A stretch of DNA of 40,677 nt, from assembly GCA_902464595.1 (NCBI GenBank), contig CABQJX010000009.1:1-40677 (forward strand). The letters are read 5' to 3'. Origin of the DNA: an uncultured Lachnoclostridium sp. GTDB taxonomy: Bacteria; Bacillota; Clostridia; Lachnospirales; Lachnospiraceae. Position numbers and translations under genes: made by a program. This document shows positions 1 through 7,166 of this stretch, in pieces. Position 1 is the stretch's first letter. Every line of letters starts with the position of its first letter. Below the pieces are notes generated by a model. That model ran no database searches. It saw only the letters and a list, made by a program, of their open reading frames with translations, and had not been told where the DNA came from.

Positions 1-165
1 ATAAGTCGGGGCTAATACTTAAAGTTTTTCGGGACATTTTCAAAAACGCTTGACAGCACTTTTTTTAATTTTTTAAATTTTTTTATCTGGTTAGCCATGG
101 GAAGATTCAACCAGGGAGCACCTTGCCTGCTTGCGGCGGACAAGCTGCTCCCTGCCTGAAAGTAT
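1..165. other. Left-edge region without a confident gene
   Basis: I see no well-supported gene here. The stretch holds a very AT-rich tract (about 60-90, runs of T on the plus strand) and an inverted repeat: a 9-bp stem (112-120 with 146-154) enclosing a second 5-bp stem (129-133 with 141-145). The structure lies just downstream of the rhodanese stop codon, but no U-run follows it on the minus strand, so a terminator call is weak. A 28-codon minus-strand ORF (12-98) encodes a Lys-rich peptide but has no ribosome site close to its ATG. Confidence 0.4.
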
Positions 166-480
166 TTAGCCCCTAATTCTATATTTTCCTCTATAATACA
201 GCATCCCGCCAGCCAGATCCACCGCCTGGAATCCCATACGCCATAGGTCACGGCAAGCCGCCATACTGTTGGCTCCCCGTTCACAGTAAAAAACAACAGG
301 GCCGTCCCGGCGGATCCGTTCAAAGCAATGTTCCAGGTTTTCATAAGGGATATTCTCACTTCCCCACAAACGCTCCTGCGCATACTGCCAAGGTTCTCTG
401 AGATCAATGATCTGAACCATACGTCCCTGCTCCATCCACTGGTCAAACTGGCGGTAGGAAATCATGGGAAATGATGTCAT
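166..480 (-). CDS. Rhodanese-like domain protein
   Basis: A single-domain rhodanese of about 104 residues. The family transfers sulfane sulfur through a persulfide on an active-site cysteine. The fold signature is visible: IIDLREPWQY near residues 24-33 matches the usual DVRE motif, and Cys66 opens a six-residue loop (CERGAN) typical of the active site, followed by GG near residue 90. The start was chosen at 480 because AAAGGAGGCGG lies 5-6 nt upstream of that ATG; the longer reading frame would translate the ribosome site itself. It has no signal peptide and is expected in the cytoplasm. It stands alone, with no sulfur-metabolism neighbours, so its acceptor is unknown. Confidence 0.85.
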   Translation of the reverse strand: MTSFPMISYRQFDQWMEQGRMVQIIDLREPWQYAQERLWGSENIPYENLEHCFERIRRDGPVVFYCERGANSMAACRDLWRMGFQAVDLAGGMLYYRGKYRIRG

Positions 481-584
481 AGAACCGCCTCCTTTATTAT
501 TTTTCCTTTCTTCCATTTTCCTAATCTATTTCCACCTGTCCTACTATACTATATGTACGGGCTGTCCTTCTGGTGAAGGACATG

Positions 585-620
585 AAAAAAGCCTGCCTCT
601 ATCCCAGACAGGGCAGGCCA
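585..620 (-). terminator. Rho-independent terminator after the Asn-rich gene
   Basis: On the minus strand a GC-rich stem (GCCTGCC pairing with GGCAGGC, short loop) is followed by six U residues. It begins about 35 nt past the stop of the Asn/Ser-rich gene. A second small perfect hairpin (564-581, GTCCTTC with GAAGGAC) lies just beyond it, upstream of the rhodanese gene. Confidence 0.85.
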
Positions 621-654
621 TTTTCCCAATCCTTACATAAGGACTGCGCTTCTA

Positions 655-885
655 TCAGCGGCTGCTGCTATCGTTATTCTGGCTGTTATTCCGGCTGTTA
701 TTCTGACTGTTGTTCTGATCATAGTTCTGGCTATTGTTCTGGGAACCTCTATGGCAGTCATCCTTATAGCTGTTTCTGGAACTGTTCTTAGAATCATTCT
801 GGCTCTTATTCTGCTGGTCAAAATTTCCCATCTTATTTCCTGCTCTGTTGTCCATGTTATTGTTGGAATCATTCTTGTTTGACAT
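655..885 (-). CDS. Asn/Ser/Gln-rich small protein, possible spore protein
   Basis: A 76-residue, low-complexity, hydrophilic protein dominated by Asn, Ser, Gln and Asp, with short repeats such as SQNN/NNSQN in its second half and one Cys (DDCH). The start at 885 is preceded by AGGAGG with 7-nt spacing; an ATG two codons earlier is too close to that site. It has no signal peptide or membrane segment. The promoter upstream matches the sigma-G consensus, and the gene is monocistronic with its own terminator. Composition recalls gamma-type small acid-soluble spore proteins, also rich in Asn and Gln, but I do not recognise the SASP sequence motif, so a forespore protein is an inference. Confidence 0.6.
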   Translation of the reverse strand: MSNKNDSNNNMDNRAGNKMGNFDQQNKSQNDSKNSSRNSYKDDCHRGSQNNSQNYDQNNSQNNSRNNSQNNDSSSR

Positions 886-925
886 GTTCATACCTCCTGA
901 GATCACTCTGAATTAGTTACGGCTT

Positions 926-955
926 TAGTATGGACGAAAATCAAAGGGCTTATGC
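926..955 (-). promoter_or_regulatory. Sigma-G-like promoter
   Basis: On the minus strand GCATA (951-955) and CATACTA (926-932) are separated by exactly 18 nt. Both fit the Bacillus sigma-G consensus (GHATR, N17-18, CATWHTA). The expected transcription start is about 35 nt upstream of the start codon of the Asn-rich gene. This is a pattern match only. Confidence 0.55.
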
Positions 956-1026
956 AAAAGATCAGATAGGAAAATGAAACGGTAGAAAAATCTGAGATAT
1001 ACGGTCTCAATCTTCCCAGGGAATTC

Positions 1027-1082
1027 AAAAGGAGCCTGACGGAAGTGAGTTTATCTTTCTCACTTCATCAGGCTCCTTTTCC
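1027..1082. terminator. Bidirectional terminator hairpin
   Basis: A long inverted repeat: AAAAGGAGCCTGA with GAAGTGAG on the left arm pairs with CTCACTTC and TCAGGCTCCTTTT on the right, with A and T runs on the outer flanks. It lies 70 nt past the stop of the minus-strand NlpC/P60 gene and can end transcription from either side. Confidence 0.8.
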
Positions 1083-1152
1083 CTTTTTTCCTCCCCCGGC
1101 AGATCTTCCATAGGTTGTCAGCTGCCAGAGTATAACCTTTTATCAAAAAATC

Positions 1153-1875
1153 CTATCCTAACACATTTGTCATCTTCACCGGAGTTCTGTAATTCCAATT
1201 GGATACGGTGATGCCGGTACGTTCTGTGGAAGCATGTACAATCTTTCCGTCTCCGATATACATGGCTACATGGTTGATATTCTTAGCGCTTCCATAAAAA
1301 ATCAGATCCCCCGGCTGAAGCTGGTCTGCGGTAATCGCCACGCCCTGCTTAGCCTGTCCTCCTGACGAGCGGTTCATGGTGATCCCGCCTGCATTCTGCA
1401 GTACAAAACGGGTAAAGCCGGAGCAGTCCGTCCCTGTAATAGGATTGCTTCCGCCGTATTTATATTTTCCGCCTACAAACTGTAATGCATAGTCTACTAC
1501 CTGCTGGCGCTTATATGTATTAGAGGACTCCAAAGCCTCCTGCTGGATCTGAGCGATCTCCTGATCATCTGCCTCCTCTACACTGGCATTCCCAGATACA
1601 GGAAGATACCCTTCCGTATCGCTGACCCGGACTCTCACCCAGCCATCCCCCATATCCTCCAATACTTCATAGGAGCTTCCGGCTTTTGCTGTCATCAGCA
1701 CTTCTTCGCTGTCATGGCTTTTATTAATGTTGACGCTCTCTGCTGTGATGGTGGCAATGTAAGTTCCCTCTGTAAAACCCGGCCCGATGGATGCCAGTGA
1801 GGGAAACGCGTTCAATACCATACACATACCGCATACAACCCCTGCCTTCAAAAAGCTGCTGATTATTTTTCTCAT
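1153..1875 (-). CDS. Secreted SH3-NlpC/P60 cell-wall hydrolase
   Basis: Secreted peptidoglycan endopeptidase of about 240 residues. Residues 1-29 form a signal peptide. A bacterial SH3 domain follows (about 38-96, ending GYLPVSGNA), then a short linker and an NlpC/P60 domain (about 122-240). The cysteine-peptidase triad is visible: Cys151 in TDCSGF, His202 in NHVAMYIGDG and His214 in HAST. Such enzymes cut the stem peptide of peptidoglycan, usually D-Glu-meso-diaminopimelate or nearby bonds. The ATG at 1875 follows AGGAG with 10-nt spacing; an in-frame TTG two codons earlier is possible. It is a close paralogue of the next gene, and both share a WalR-like repeat next to their promoters. Confidence 0.92.
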   Translation of the reverse strand: MRKIISSFLKAGVVCGMCMVLNAFPSLASIGPGFTEGTYIATITAESVNINKSHDSEEVLMTAKAGSSYEVLEDMGDGWVRVRVSDTEGYLPVSGNASVEEADDQEIAQIQQEALESSNTYKRQQVVDYALQFVGGKYKYGGSNPITGTDCSGFTRFVLQNAGGITMNRSSGGQAKQGVAITADQLQPGDLIFYGSAKNINHVAMYIGDGKIVHASTERTGITVSNWNYRTPVKMTNVLG

Positions 1876-1929
1876 GAACAAAGCGCTCCTATTCTATCCC
1901 CGTAATATCGGGTATGACGGTTTCTATTT

Positions 1930-1989
1930 ATTACATATTTGTTACATTCATTACGAATATATTATAACCGTCTCCCCATCTTTCGTCAA
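1930..1989 (-). promoter_or_regulatory. Sigma-A promoter plus WalR-like direct repeat
   Basis: TTGACG (1984-1989), 17 nt, TATAAT (1961-1966) form a strong sigma-A promoter for the NlpC/P60 gene. Just downstream, on the same strand, TGTAAC (1941-1946), 5 nt, TGTAAT (1930-1935) fits the WalR/YycF box TGTWAH-N5-TGTWAH exactly, with a further half-site CGTAAT at 1950-1955. The box lies at or after the expected transcription start, a position more often linked to repression. Confidence 0.65.
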
Positions 1990-2020
1990 TCTGTTTATAT
2001 TTTTTTAAGATTTTACGCAA

Positions 2021-2047
2021 AAAAACCTGCTGTCCTAAGACAGCAGG
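2021..2047 (-). terminator. Terminator overlapping the stop codon
   Basis: On the minus strand CCTGCTGTC and GACAGCAGG form a perfect 9-bp stem around a 4-nt loop, followed by a U-run. The stop codon of the upstream NlpC/P60 gene (2035-2037) lies inside the hairpin, so the last codons are part of the terminator stem. Confidence 0.85.
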
Positions 2048-2793
2048 CTTACAATCTTTACCGGCTCCCTGTAATCATAGGGAGAAGTCTTGATTCCTGT
2101 TTTTTCTGTTGAAGCATGTACCACCTGGCCGTCTCCTATGTACATCGCCACATGGTTAATCTGGCCTCCTCCTGCATAAAACAAAAGGTCGCCTGGCTGC
2201 ATCTGCTCCTCCGTCACGGTTCTTCCATAAGAGGACTGGCCGGTGGAAGAATGAGGAAGGCTGATGGAAGCCGCATTTCCCAACACATATCTGGTAAACC
2301 CAGAACAATCCACCCCTGTATTGGGATCGATCCCTCCATAGCGGTACTCCCCGCCGACAAACTGAAGGGCATATTCCACCACCTGCCTGCGCGTCCTGAC
2401 ATTCTCATCCACCGTCTCTTTTGTCCTCTCAGACACAGTGGCATTGCCGGCAGTCTTAATATATCCCTCTCCGGATCCCGTGCGGATCCTGATCCAGCCA
2501 TCAGCAGTCCGTTCCAACACTTCATATGTATTGCCCCGATTAACCTGTCCCCGTTTTGGGGAAGCAGCGTCGGCGCTCTTATATACAGTCACAGAGGGAG
2601 CCTGGATCTTTGCCACATAGGAGGAGCTTGTCCGTACCTCCGGCTGCCTGGCAATGGATAGGCTGACCGTAGGCTGGCTGGATGCCGCCTGACTCTCCAT
2701 GGAATTTCCTAACCCGATCCCTGCCAACAGACACAAAAATCCTGCTGCTTTTATGACCCCGGTTCTCCATCTGTTCCCTGCTTTGATCTTCAC
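2035..2793 (-). CDS. Secreted SH3-NlpC/P60 cell-wall hydrolase (paralogue)
   Basis: 252 residues: signal peptide (about 1-37, ending SQAAS), SH3 domain (about 58-120) and NlpC/P60 peptidase domain (about 133-252). Catalytic residues are Cys163 in VDCSGF, His214 in NHVAMYIGDG and His226 in HAST. It is closely similar to the neighbouring 1153-1875 gene through both domains, so the pair looks like a tandem duplication. The start is GTG at 2793, supported by AGGAG 7 nt upstream. It has its own promoter and terminator. The expected role is trimming peptidoglycan stem peptides outside the membrane; the exact bond cleaved cannot be read from sequence. Confidence 0.92.
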   Translation of the reverse strand: MKIKAGNRWRTGVIKAAGFLCLLAGIGLGNSMESQAASSQPTVSLSIARQPEVRTSSSYVAKIQAPSVTVYKSADAASPKRGQVNRGNTYEVLERTADGWIRIRTGSGEGYIKTAGNATVSERTKETVDENVRTRRQVVEYALQFVGGEYRYGGIDPNTGVDCSGFTRYVLGNAASISLPHSSTGQSSYGRTVTEEQMQPGDLLFYAGGGQINHVAMYIGDGQVVHASTEKTGIKTSPYDYREPVKIVSLLS

Positions 2794-2832
2794 GCCGATT
2801 CTCCTGACTTATATTTTCCTAAAAATGTAAAT

Positions 2833-2890
2833 ATTACATAATTATTACGTTCCCAAGGAAAAGTATATAATTTTTAAACAAATTTGTCAA
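2833..2890 (-). promoter_or_regulatory. Sigma-A promoter plus WalR-like half-sites
   Basis: TTGACA (2885-2890), 17 nt, TATACT (2862-2867) is an excellent sigma-A promoter for the second NlpC/P60 gene. Downstream on the same strand CGTAAT (2844-2849), 5 nt, TGTAAT (2833-2838) matches the WalR box with one mismatch, in the same place relative to the promoter as in the paralogue. Confidence 0.6.
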
Positions 2891-2921
2891 GAAGATGTAT
2901 GGCTGAAACGTTGCGCAAAAA

Positions 2922-3425
2922 CTACCTTCGAGGCCCCTTAAACAGCCATATCACAAAGATCACTAACAGCACCGGCCATATGGCCGCCAGAATGGTTCCC
3001 ACAAACCCTATAATGCCGAAAAATATGGTCATGAGCAGGAAAATAGCCAGGAATACTGCCAAACCAGCCAGCAGCCTCACATACCATTTGCTAAAATCCA
3101 CATAATGAACACTGCCGCCGCTGTCTGCTGTCTTCCTTTGTTCCTCCCTTTCCTGCCCGGAACGGGCATCCCGGTAGGAATCGTCCGTTCCAAAGGACTG
3201 ATAGCCGTCCGGCCGGTCTTCCATATCCAAAGCCGCATCCACAATGGTTCTGGCAATGATCCTGGGGCCTCCCAAACTTTCGATCACCTGATCCTCGCTC
3301 TGCCCTTTGGATACTTCCTCTGCAATATAAGAATCATAATACCGGAGATTTTCCTGTATCACCGAATAGGGCACACGGCCCTCCAGCTCACTTTTCAGTC
3401 CCTGCAAAAATTCTGTCCTGCTCAT
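2922..3425 (-). CDS. HAAS/DUF1700 membrane protein
   Basis: About 167 residues. The N-terminal part (MSRTEFLQGLKSELEG..., then SEDQVIESLGGP near residues 43-54) matches the HAAS/DUF1700 family, a small helical domain often found with PadR-type regulators and membrane tails. A polar linker (about 70-105) leads to two closely spaced hydrophobic segments (about 113-163). The C-terminus is short and basic. The ATG overlaps the stop codon of fbp as TGATG, so translation is probably coupled. No PadR gene is adjacent, which is unusual for this family. Function unknown. Confidence 0.8.
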   Translation of the reverse strand: MSRTEFLQGLKSELEGRVPYSVIQENLRYYDSYIAEEVSKGQSEDQVIESLGGPRIIARTIVDAALDMEDRPDGYQSFGTDDSYRDARSGQEREEQRKTADSGGSVHYVDFSKWYVRLLAGLAVFLAIFLLMTIFFGIIGFVGTILAAIWPVLLVIFVIWLFKGPRR

Positions 3426-5368
3426 CACTCAACCCTTTCTTTTATAATTCCTTCTCTGTAGGCTGCAACCAGCTCCTTCAGATCTGCGATCTGCAGCTTC
3501 AATTCCTTTCCTTTATCTGTGTCCGCAACCATCATCCGGCTTTTTACCTTTTCCACTACCGATACCCTGGGGGTGCTCTCCCTTCTTGAGTCAAAAGGCC
3601 TGTGCTCTGCCAGCGCCAAATGGCGGGAATTATAGATCAACGTATATCCGGCAATCCCTGTGGTACTCTGGTAGGCCTTGGACAGGCCTCCATCAATGAT
3701 AAACAGTTTCCCCCCTGCCTTCACTGGCTTTTCTCCGTCCTTCAGCTTCACAGGAACATGACCGTTGATAATGTGAGAACCCTCGATAGGAAGTCCAAAT
3801 TCCTCCAGCAGACGGCAGCAAAATTCCTCCTCCACGCTCAGCTGATAATAGGGGTTCATCATTTCCCTGTGAGATTTTTTATCCGCTACAAAATAATGTT
3901 CAAAGGTGGTCATCTTATCTTTTCCAAAAACAGGGGACTTTGCCCCGCACCACAGATACCACATCATATCCATGGCCTGCTCCCTGCCCGGCGTCCCCTC
4001 CGGCATAAAATAGGCATTCTGTACCTGACGGTCAAAATAATCCATCAGCGTCTTTCCGCCGTAGGATACACCGTCTACCGTGATGGTATCAAATGTACCG
4101 TCTTTTTTCATGGGAATGCAGCCATGATAAAGGAGATTGGAATTATAACATTTATAGATCCCCCCATGGGAATACAAAAATTTCACATGTTTATGGAGAA
4201 GCTCACTGTGAAGAAAAGAAGCCTGCAATGTGCGCAGAAGCTCTCTCTCCCCTCTTCCAAGTTCCAGAGGATCCTTCCGGTTCACAGTAGGAAAATTCAT
4301 ATCCAGCATAGGATAAACATTGTTGTCAATGGTCACCGTTCCTGCTTCAAAATCAATCCTGTTTAAGAGAATGCGGTTATCCATCTCATACTCCTGGTGG
4401 CGTTTGATCATAGCGCCTTCCACCTTAAACTGGATCACCGCAATGGCCTTGTGCATCTTCGCCGCCAGTCCCGGATCCACGGCATCGTATATATTTTCAT
4501 CCAGGATCTTTGGCATAAACTGTTTACAGTCATCGTCCTGATATACCCTGGTAGCAAACATGGACAGTGGGCGCAGATTGATGCCGTAGCCATCCTCCAG
4601 CACATCAAAGCTGTTGTAGCTGATGGCAATGCGGAGCACATTGCAGATGCAGGCAAGGTTTCCACAGGCCGCCCCCATCCATGAAATATCGTGATTCCCC
4701 CACTGGATGTCCACATCGTGGAAACACATAAGCTCATTCATGATAATATCCGCCCCGGGGCCTCTGTCGTAAATATCCCCAATAATATGGAGATTATCAA
4801 TGGTCAGGTTCTGGATCAGGCGGCACAGCGCAATGATAAACTTGTCCCCAATATCATTGTCTATGATTGAATGGATGATCTCATTATAATATAGCTTTTT
4901 ATTCTCATCATTATAATCCACATGAAGCAGCTCATCAATGATATAAGCAAATTCCTTCGGCATCTTCTTGCGCACCTTGGAGCGGGTGTACTTGGAGGCC
5001 ACCTCCTTGCAGCTCTGTACCAGCCGATATATGGTGATCTTCTGCCAGTCCTCGGTGTAATGACCCTGTTTGATCATTCGCCCCAGATTCCTCTCCGGGT
5101 AATAGATCAGATTGGCCAGCTGAACCTGTTCTTCCTCCGGGATCAGATGTCCAAAGGTTTCGCGGATCTTCTCCCTTGTAATCCCGGAAGAAGACCGGAG
5201 CAGGTGGATAAACGCCTCATATTCCCCGTGAAGGTCACTGAAAAAATATTCGGTTCCCTTGGGAAGGCTGCATATAGCTGTCAGGTTTACAATCTCACTG
5301 GCTGCTTCCTTAGCAGTGGGGTACTCCTTCGCCAGAAGCTTCAGATATGCTAAATCTCTCACCCTCAT
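3425..5368 (-). CDS. fbp: Fructose-1,6-bisphosphatase, class III
   Basis: Gluconeogenic enzyme that hydrolyses fructose 1,6-bisphosphate to fructose 6-phosphate. At 647 residues it has the length and motifs of the class III (Firmicutes) enzymes, which belong to the calcineurin-like metallophosphatases: SDLHGEY (44-50), GDIYDRG (197-203) and GNHD (224-227) carry the metal ligands. The start at 5368 aligns with my memory of the Bacillus protein core, though the ribosome site (GGGGGA) is close and imperfect. The stop overlaps the start of the membrane protein downstream. It is cytoplasmic. No allosteric or riboswitch control is visible in the short leader. Confidence 0.96.
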   Translation of the reverse strand: MRVRDLAYLKLLAKEYPTAKEAASEIVNLTAICSLPKGTEYFFSDLHGEYEAFIHLLRSSSGITREKIRETFGHLIPEEEQVQLANLIYYPERNLGRMIKQGHYTEDWQKITIYRLVQSCKEVASKYTRSKVRKKMPKEFAYIIDELLHVDYNDENKKLYYNEIIHSIIDNDIGDKFIIALCRLIQNLTIDNLHIIGDIYDRGPGADIIMNELMCFHDVDIQWGNHDISWMGAACGNLACICNVLRIAISYNSFDVLEDGYGINLRPLSMFATRVYQDDDCKQFMPKILDENIYDAVDPGLAAKMHKAIAVIQFKVEGAMIKRHQEYEMDNRILLNRIDFEAGTVTIDNNVYPMLDMNFPTVNRKDPLELGRGERELLRTLQASFLHSELLHKHVKFLYSHGGIYKCYNSNLLYHGCIPMKKDGTFDTITVDGVSYGGKTLMDYFDRQVQNAYFMPEGTPGREQAMDMMWYLWCGAKSPVFGKDKMTTFEHYFVADKKSHREMMNPYYQLSVEEEFCCRLLEEFGLPIEGSHIINGHVPVKLKDGEKPVKAGGKLFIIDGGLSKAYQSTTGIAGYTLIYNSRHLALAEHRPFDSRRESTPRVSVVEKVKSRMMVADTDKGKELKLQIADLKELVAAYREGIIKERVE

Positions 5369-5400
5369 ATTCCCCCAATCCCAATTGCAATTTGTTTAGC

Positions 5401-5430
5401 ATTATAGTAACATATTCTTAGCCAAATGAA
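5401..5430 (-). promoter_or_regulatory. Probable fbp promoter
   Basis: TATAAT at 5401-5406 on the minus strand is a good -10 about 33 nt upstream of the fbp start. The -35 (TTCATT or TCATTT near 5424-5430) is poor, so an activator may be needed. Confidence 0.4.
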
Positions 5431-5471
5431 AAGTTTTTCCAATTGAACAATTGCTGAAAAGGAGATCGATC

Positions 5472-6296
5472 ATGGAAGAATTATATGTTTTTGGAACGGG
5501 AAATGCCCAGGCAGTACGCTGCTACAACACCTGCTTTGCCATTAAGAGCAAAGAGGAGTTTTTTATGGTGGACGCCGGGGGCGGAAATGGAATCCTGAGG
5601 ATCCTGGAAGATATGAAGGTGGATTTAAAACGGATCCATCATATTTTTGTAACTCATGAACACACGGATCACATTTTAGGCGTCATATGGATCATCCGAA
5701 TGGCTGCCGCAGCCATGAAGAAGGGGAGCTATGAAGGAGAACTGCGCATCTACTGCCATGACGGCCTGACAGACACCATCTCCACCCTCTGCCGCCTGAC
5801 GCTCCAGAAGAAATTCTGTGACATGATCGGCTCCCGGATCCTTCTGATCCCAGTGGAAGACGGGCAGAACATGTTTATCTGCGGTCATGAGATCACCTTT
5901 TTTGATATTCACTCTGCCAAAGCCAGGCAGTTTGGCTTCCGGGCCCGTTTAGCCAGCGGCACAATCCTTGCTTTCACCGGCGATGAGCCCTTCCATCCCC
6001 TGTGCCTTCCTTATGTGGAACACAGCGACTTCCTTCTCCACGAAGCCTTCTGCCTCTACCGCGACAGGGAAATCTTTTCCCCTTATGAAAAGCACCACAG
6101 CACGGTTCGGGAAGCCTGCCAGCTGGCGCAGGAATTACACATCCCAAATCTGGTGCTGTGGCACACGGAAGACAAACAGATAAAACAGAGAAAAGCTCTT
6201 TATACCGCCGAGGGACAGGACTATTACTTCGGACGTCTCATCGTTCCTGATGACCGGGAGATCCTATCCCTGCAGGCCGGGTCTGACGAAAAATAA
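5472..6296 (+). CDS. MBL-fold metallo-hydrolase
   Basis: 274 residues with the metallo-beta-lactamase fold. The metal-binding motif HEHTDH appears near residues 62-67, with a later TGDEP (Asp ligand) and a C-terminal LWHTED His. The sequence VDAGGGNGILRIL before it resembles the RNase Z/YhfI branch, but substrate cannot be assigned. The start at 5472 has AAAAGGAG 7 nt upstream; the longer frame would include the ribosome site. It is divergent from fbp and converges on ribU, overlapping the ribU 3' end by 59 bp. It has no signal peptide. Confidence 0.87.
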   Translation: MEELYVFGTGNAQAVRCYNTCFAIKSKEEFFMVDAGGGNGILRILEDMKVDLKRIHHIFVTHEHTDHILGVIWIIRMAAAAMKKGSYEGELRIYCHDGLTDTISTLCRLTLQKKFCDMIGSRILLIPVEDGQNMFICGHEITFFDIHSAKARQFGFRARLASGTILAFTGDEPFHPLCLPYVEHSDFLLHEAFCLYRDREIFSPYEKHHSTVREACQLAQELHIPNLVLWHTEDKQIKQRKALYTAEGQDYYFGRLIVPDDREILSLQAGSDEK

Positions 6297-6876
6297 GGCT
6301 GACCCGCTTATAGCAGAGAGCCGTAATAATACTTACCACCACTCCTTTTACTATATTAAAGGGGCCTACCGCCAGAATGGCGAACGTCCATATATTAGAG
6401 ATTGCCGGATTGATGGCTGCCCCAGCTGCCAAAATGGACTCCAGGGGCATAAAACGGGAATAAAACGGGAGCATCACCAGGGCATTTAACACCACAGCCG
6501 CAGCGGTCATGATCACTGTCCCTAACCCCATCCCGAAAAAGGCGCTCTTTTTGGAATGGCGGAACTGATACACCATTCCCGCAGGGATCACCAGGGCGCA
6601 TCCCACGCAAAAGTTGGCAAATTCCCCTACAAATCCGGTGGTGGTAGGCTTTAAGATCAGCTTAACTAAAATCTTTACAAACTCCATGACCACTCCCGCC
6701 CACGGCCCCAGGGCAAACGTACCGATCAGCACCGGAACCTCGCTGATGTCCAGCCCATAAAAGGACGGGGCCAGAAATGGGAGCGGGATCTCAAAGACCA
6801 TAAGGACTGCGGCTATAGCGCCAAACATAGCAATAAGGGATACATTTCTCACACTGAGCAATTGATCGTGTTTCAT
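6238..6876 (-). CDS. ribU: Riboflavin ECF transporter S component
   Basis: 212-residue integral membrane protein with about five to six hydrophobic segments. It matches RibU, the substrate-binding subunit of an energy-coupling-factor importer that takes up riboflavin with shared EcfA/EcfT modules encoded elsewhere. The N-terminal segment (AMFGAIAAVLMVFEIPLPF), the loop FYGLDISEVPVLIG and GFVGEFANF are typical. Identity is strongly supported by the FMN riboswitch in its leader. The ATG at 6876 follows AAAGGAG. The C-terminus runs about 20 residues past the last membrane helix as a basic tail, and this tail is the part overlapping the convergent MBL gene. Confidence 0.95.
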   Translation of the reverse strand: MKHDQLLSVRNVSLIAMFGAIAAVLMVFEIPLPFLAPSFYGLDISEVPVLIGTFALGPWAGVVMEFVKILVKLILKPTTTGFVGEFANFCVGCALVIPAGMVYQFRHSKKSAFFGMGLGTVIMTAAAVVLNALVMLPFYSRFMPLESILAAGAAINPAISNIWTFAILAVGPFNIVKGVVVSIITALCYKRVSLIFRQTRPAGIGSPGHQER

Positions 6877-6954
6877 TTTTCTCCTTTCGCTTCGTGGGCC
6901 TCCCGGATGGATGGCAGCCTGCGCCTTTTGGGATCATTCCCTCTGGCCTTTGAT

Positions 6955-6989
6955 AAAAAATGCTCCGGAGGTATACACTTCCGGAGCAT
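6955..6989 (-). terminator. FMN-controlled terminator
   Basis: A perfect 10-bp stem (ATGCTCCGGA with TCCGGAGCAT) followed by a U-run on the minus strand, placed between the FMN aptamer and the ribU ribosome site. It is the expression platform: FMN binding should favour this terminator and switch ribU off. About 80 nt remain between it and the start codon. Confidence 0.9.
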
Positions 6990-7008
6990 TTCACATTTCT
7001 CACTGTCA

Positions 7009-7120
7009 TTTCTTCTCACATCCAGACTATACTGTCGGCCCTGGAATCACACCAGGTCAGCCGCCGAAGCGGGTCGCGGGCTATACCGCCGGTAGGGAAT
7101 TTCACCCTGCCCCGAAGAAC
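7009..7120 (-). promoter_or_regulatory. FMN riboswitch (RFN element)
   Basis: Reading the minus strand from 7120, the conserved RFN blocks appear in order: TTCGGGGCAGGGTGAAATTC, CCTACCGGCGGTA, AGCCCGCGA, CGGCTGACCTGGTG, ATTCCAGGGCCGACAGTATAGTC-type core split across 7021-7050, then GGATG and GAGAAGA closing P1 with the 5' GTTCTTC. All helices P1-P6 can be recognised. The family senses flavin mononucleotide. It lies between the promoter at 7138-7166 and the terminator at 6955-6989, upstream of ribU. Confidence 0.97.
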
Positions 7121-7137
7121 TTTTCTATTTTACATGA

Positions 7138-7166
7138 ATCATAGCATAAAAGCCGTTCATTTTCAA
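7138..7166 (-). promoter_or_regulatory. Promoter of the FMN riboswitch-ribU transcript
   Basis: TTGAAA (7161-7166), 17 nt, TATGAT (7138-7143). The expected transcription start is about 10 nt before the first base of the FMN aptamer, which fits a riboswitch transcript. Confidence 0.8.

Noticed and set aside
49..90. TTGACA followed by an AT-rich tract as a plus-strand promoter
   Set aside because: The -10 (TTAAAT) is poor, the DNA is a T-run, and no plus-strand gene follows.
573..791. Plus-strand ORF rich in Cys, Ser, Tyr and Gly
   Set aside because: It is the mirror of the Asn/Ser-rich minus-strand gene, begins over that gene's terminator and has no ribosome site.
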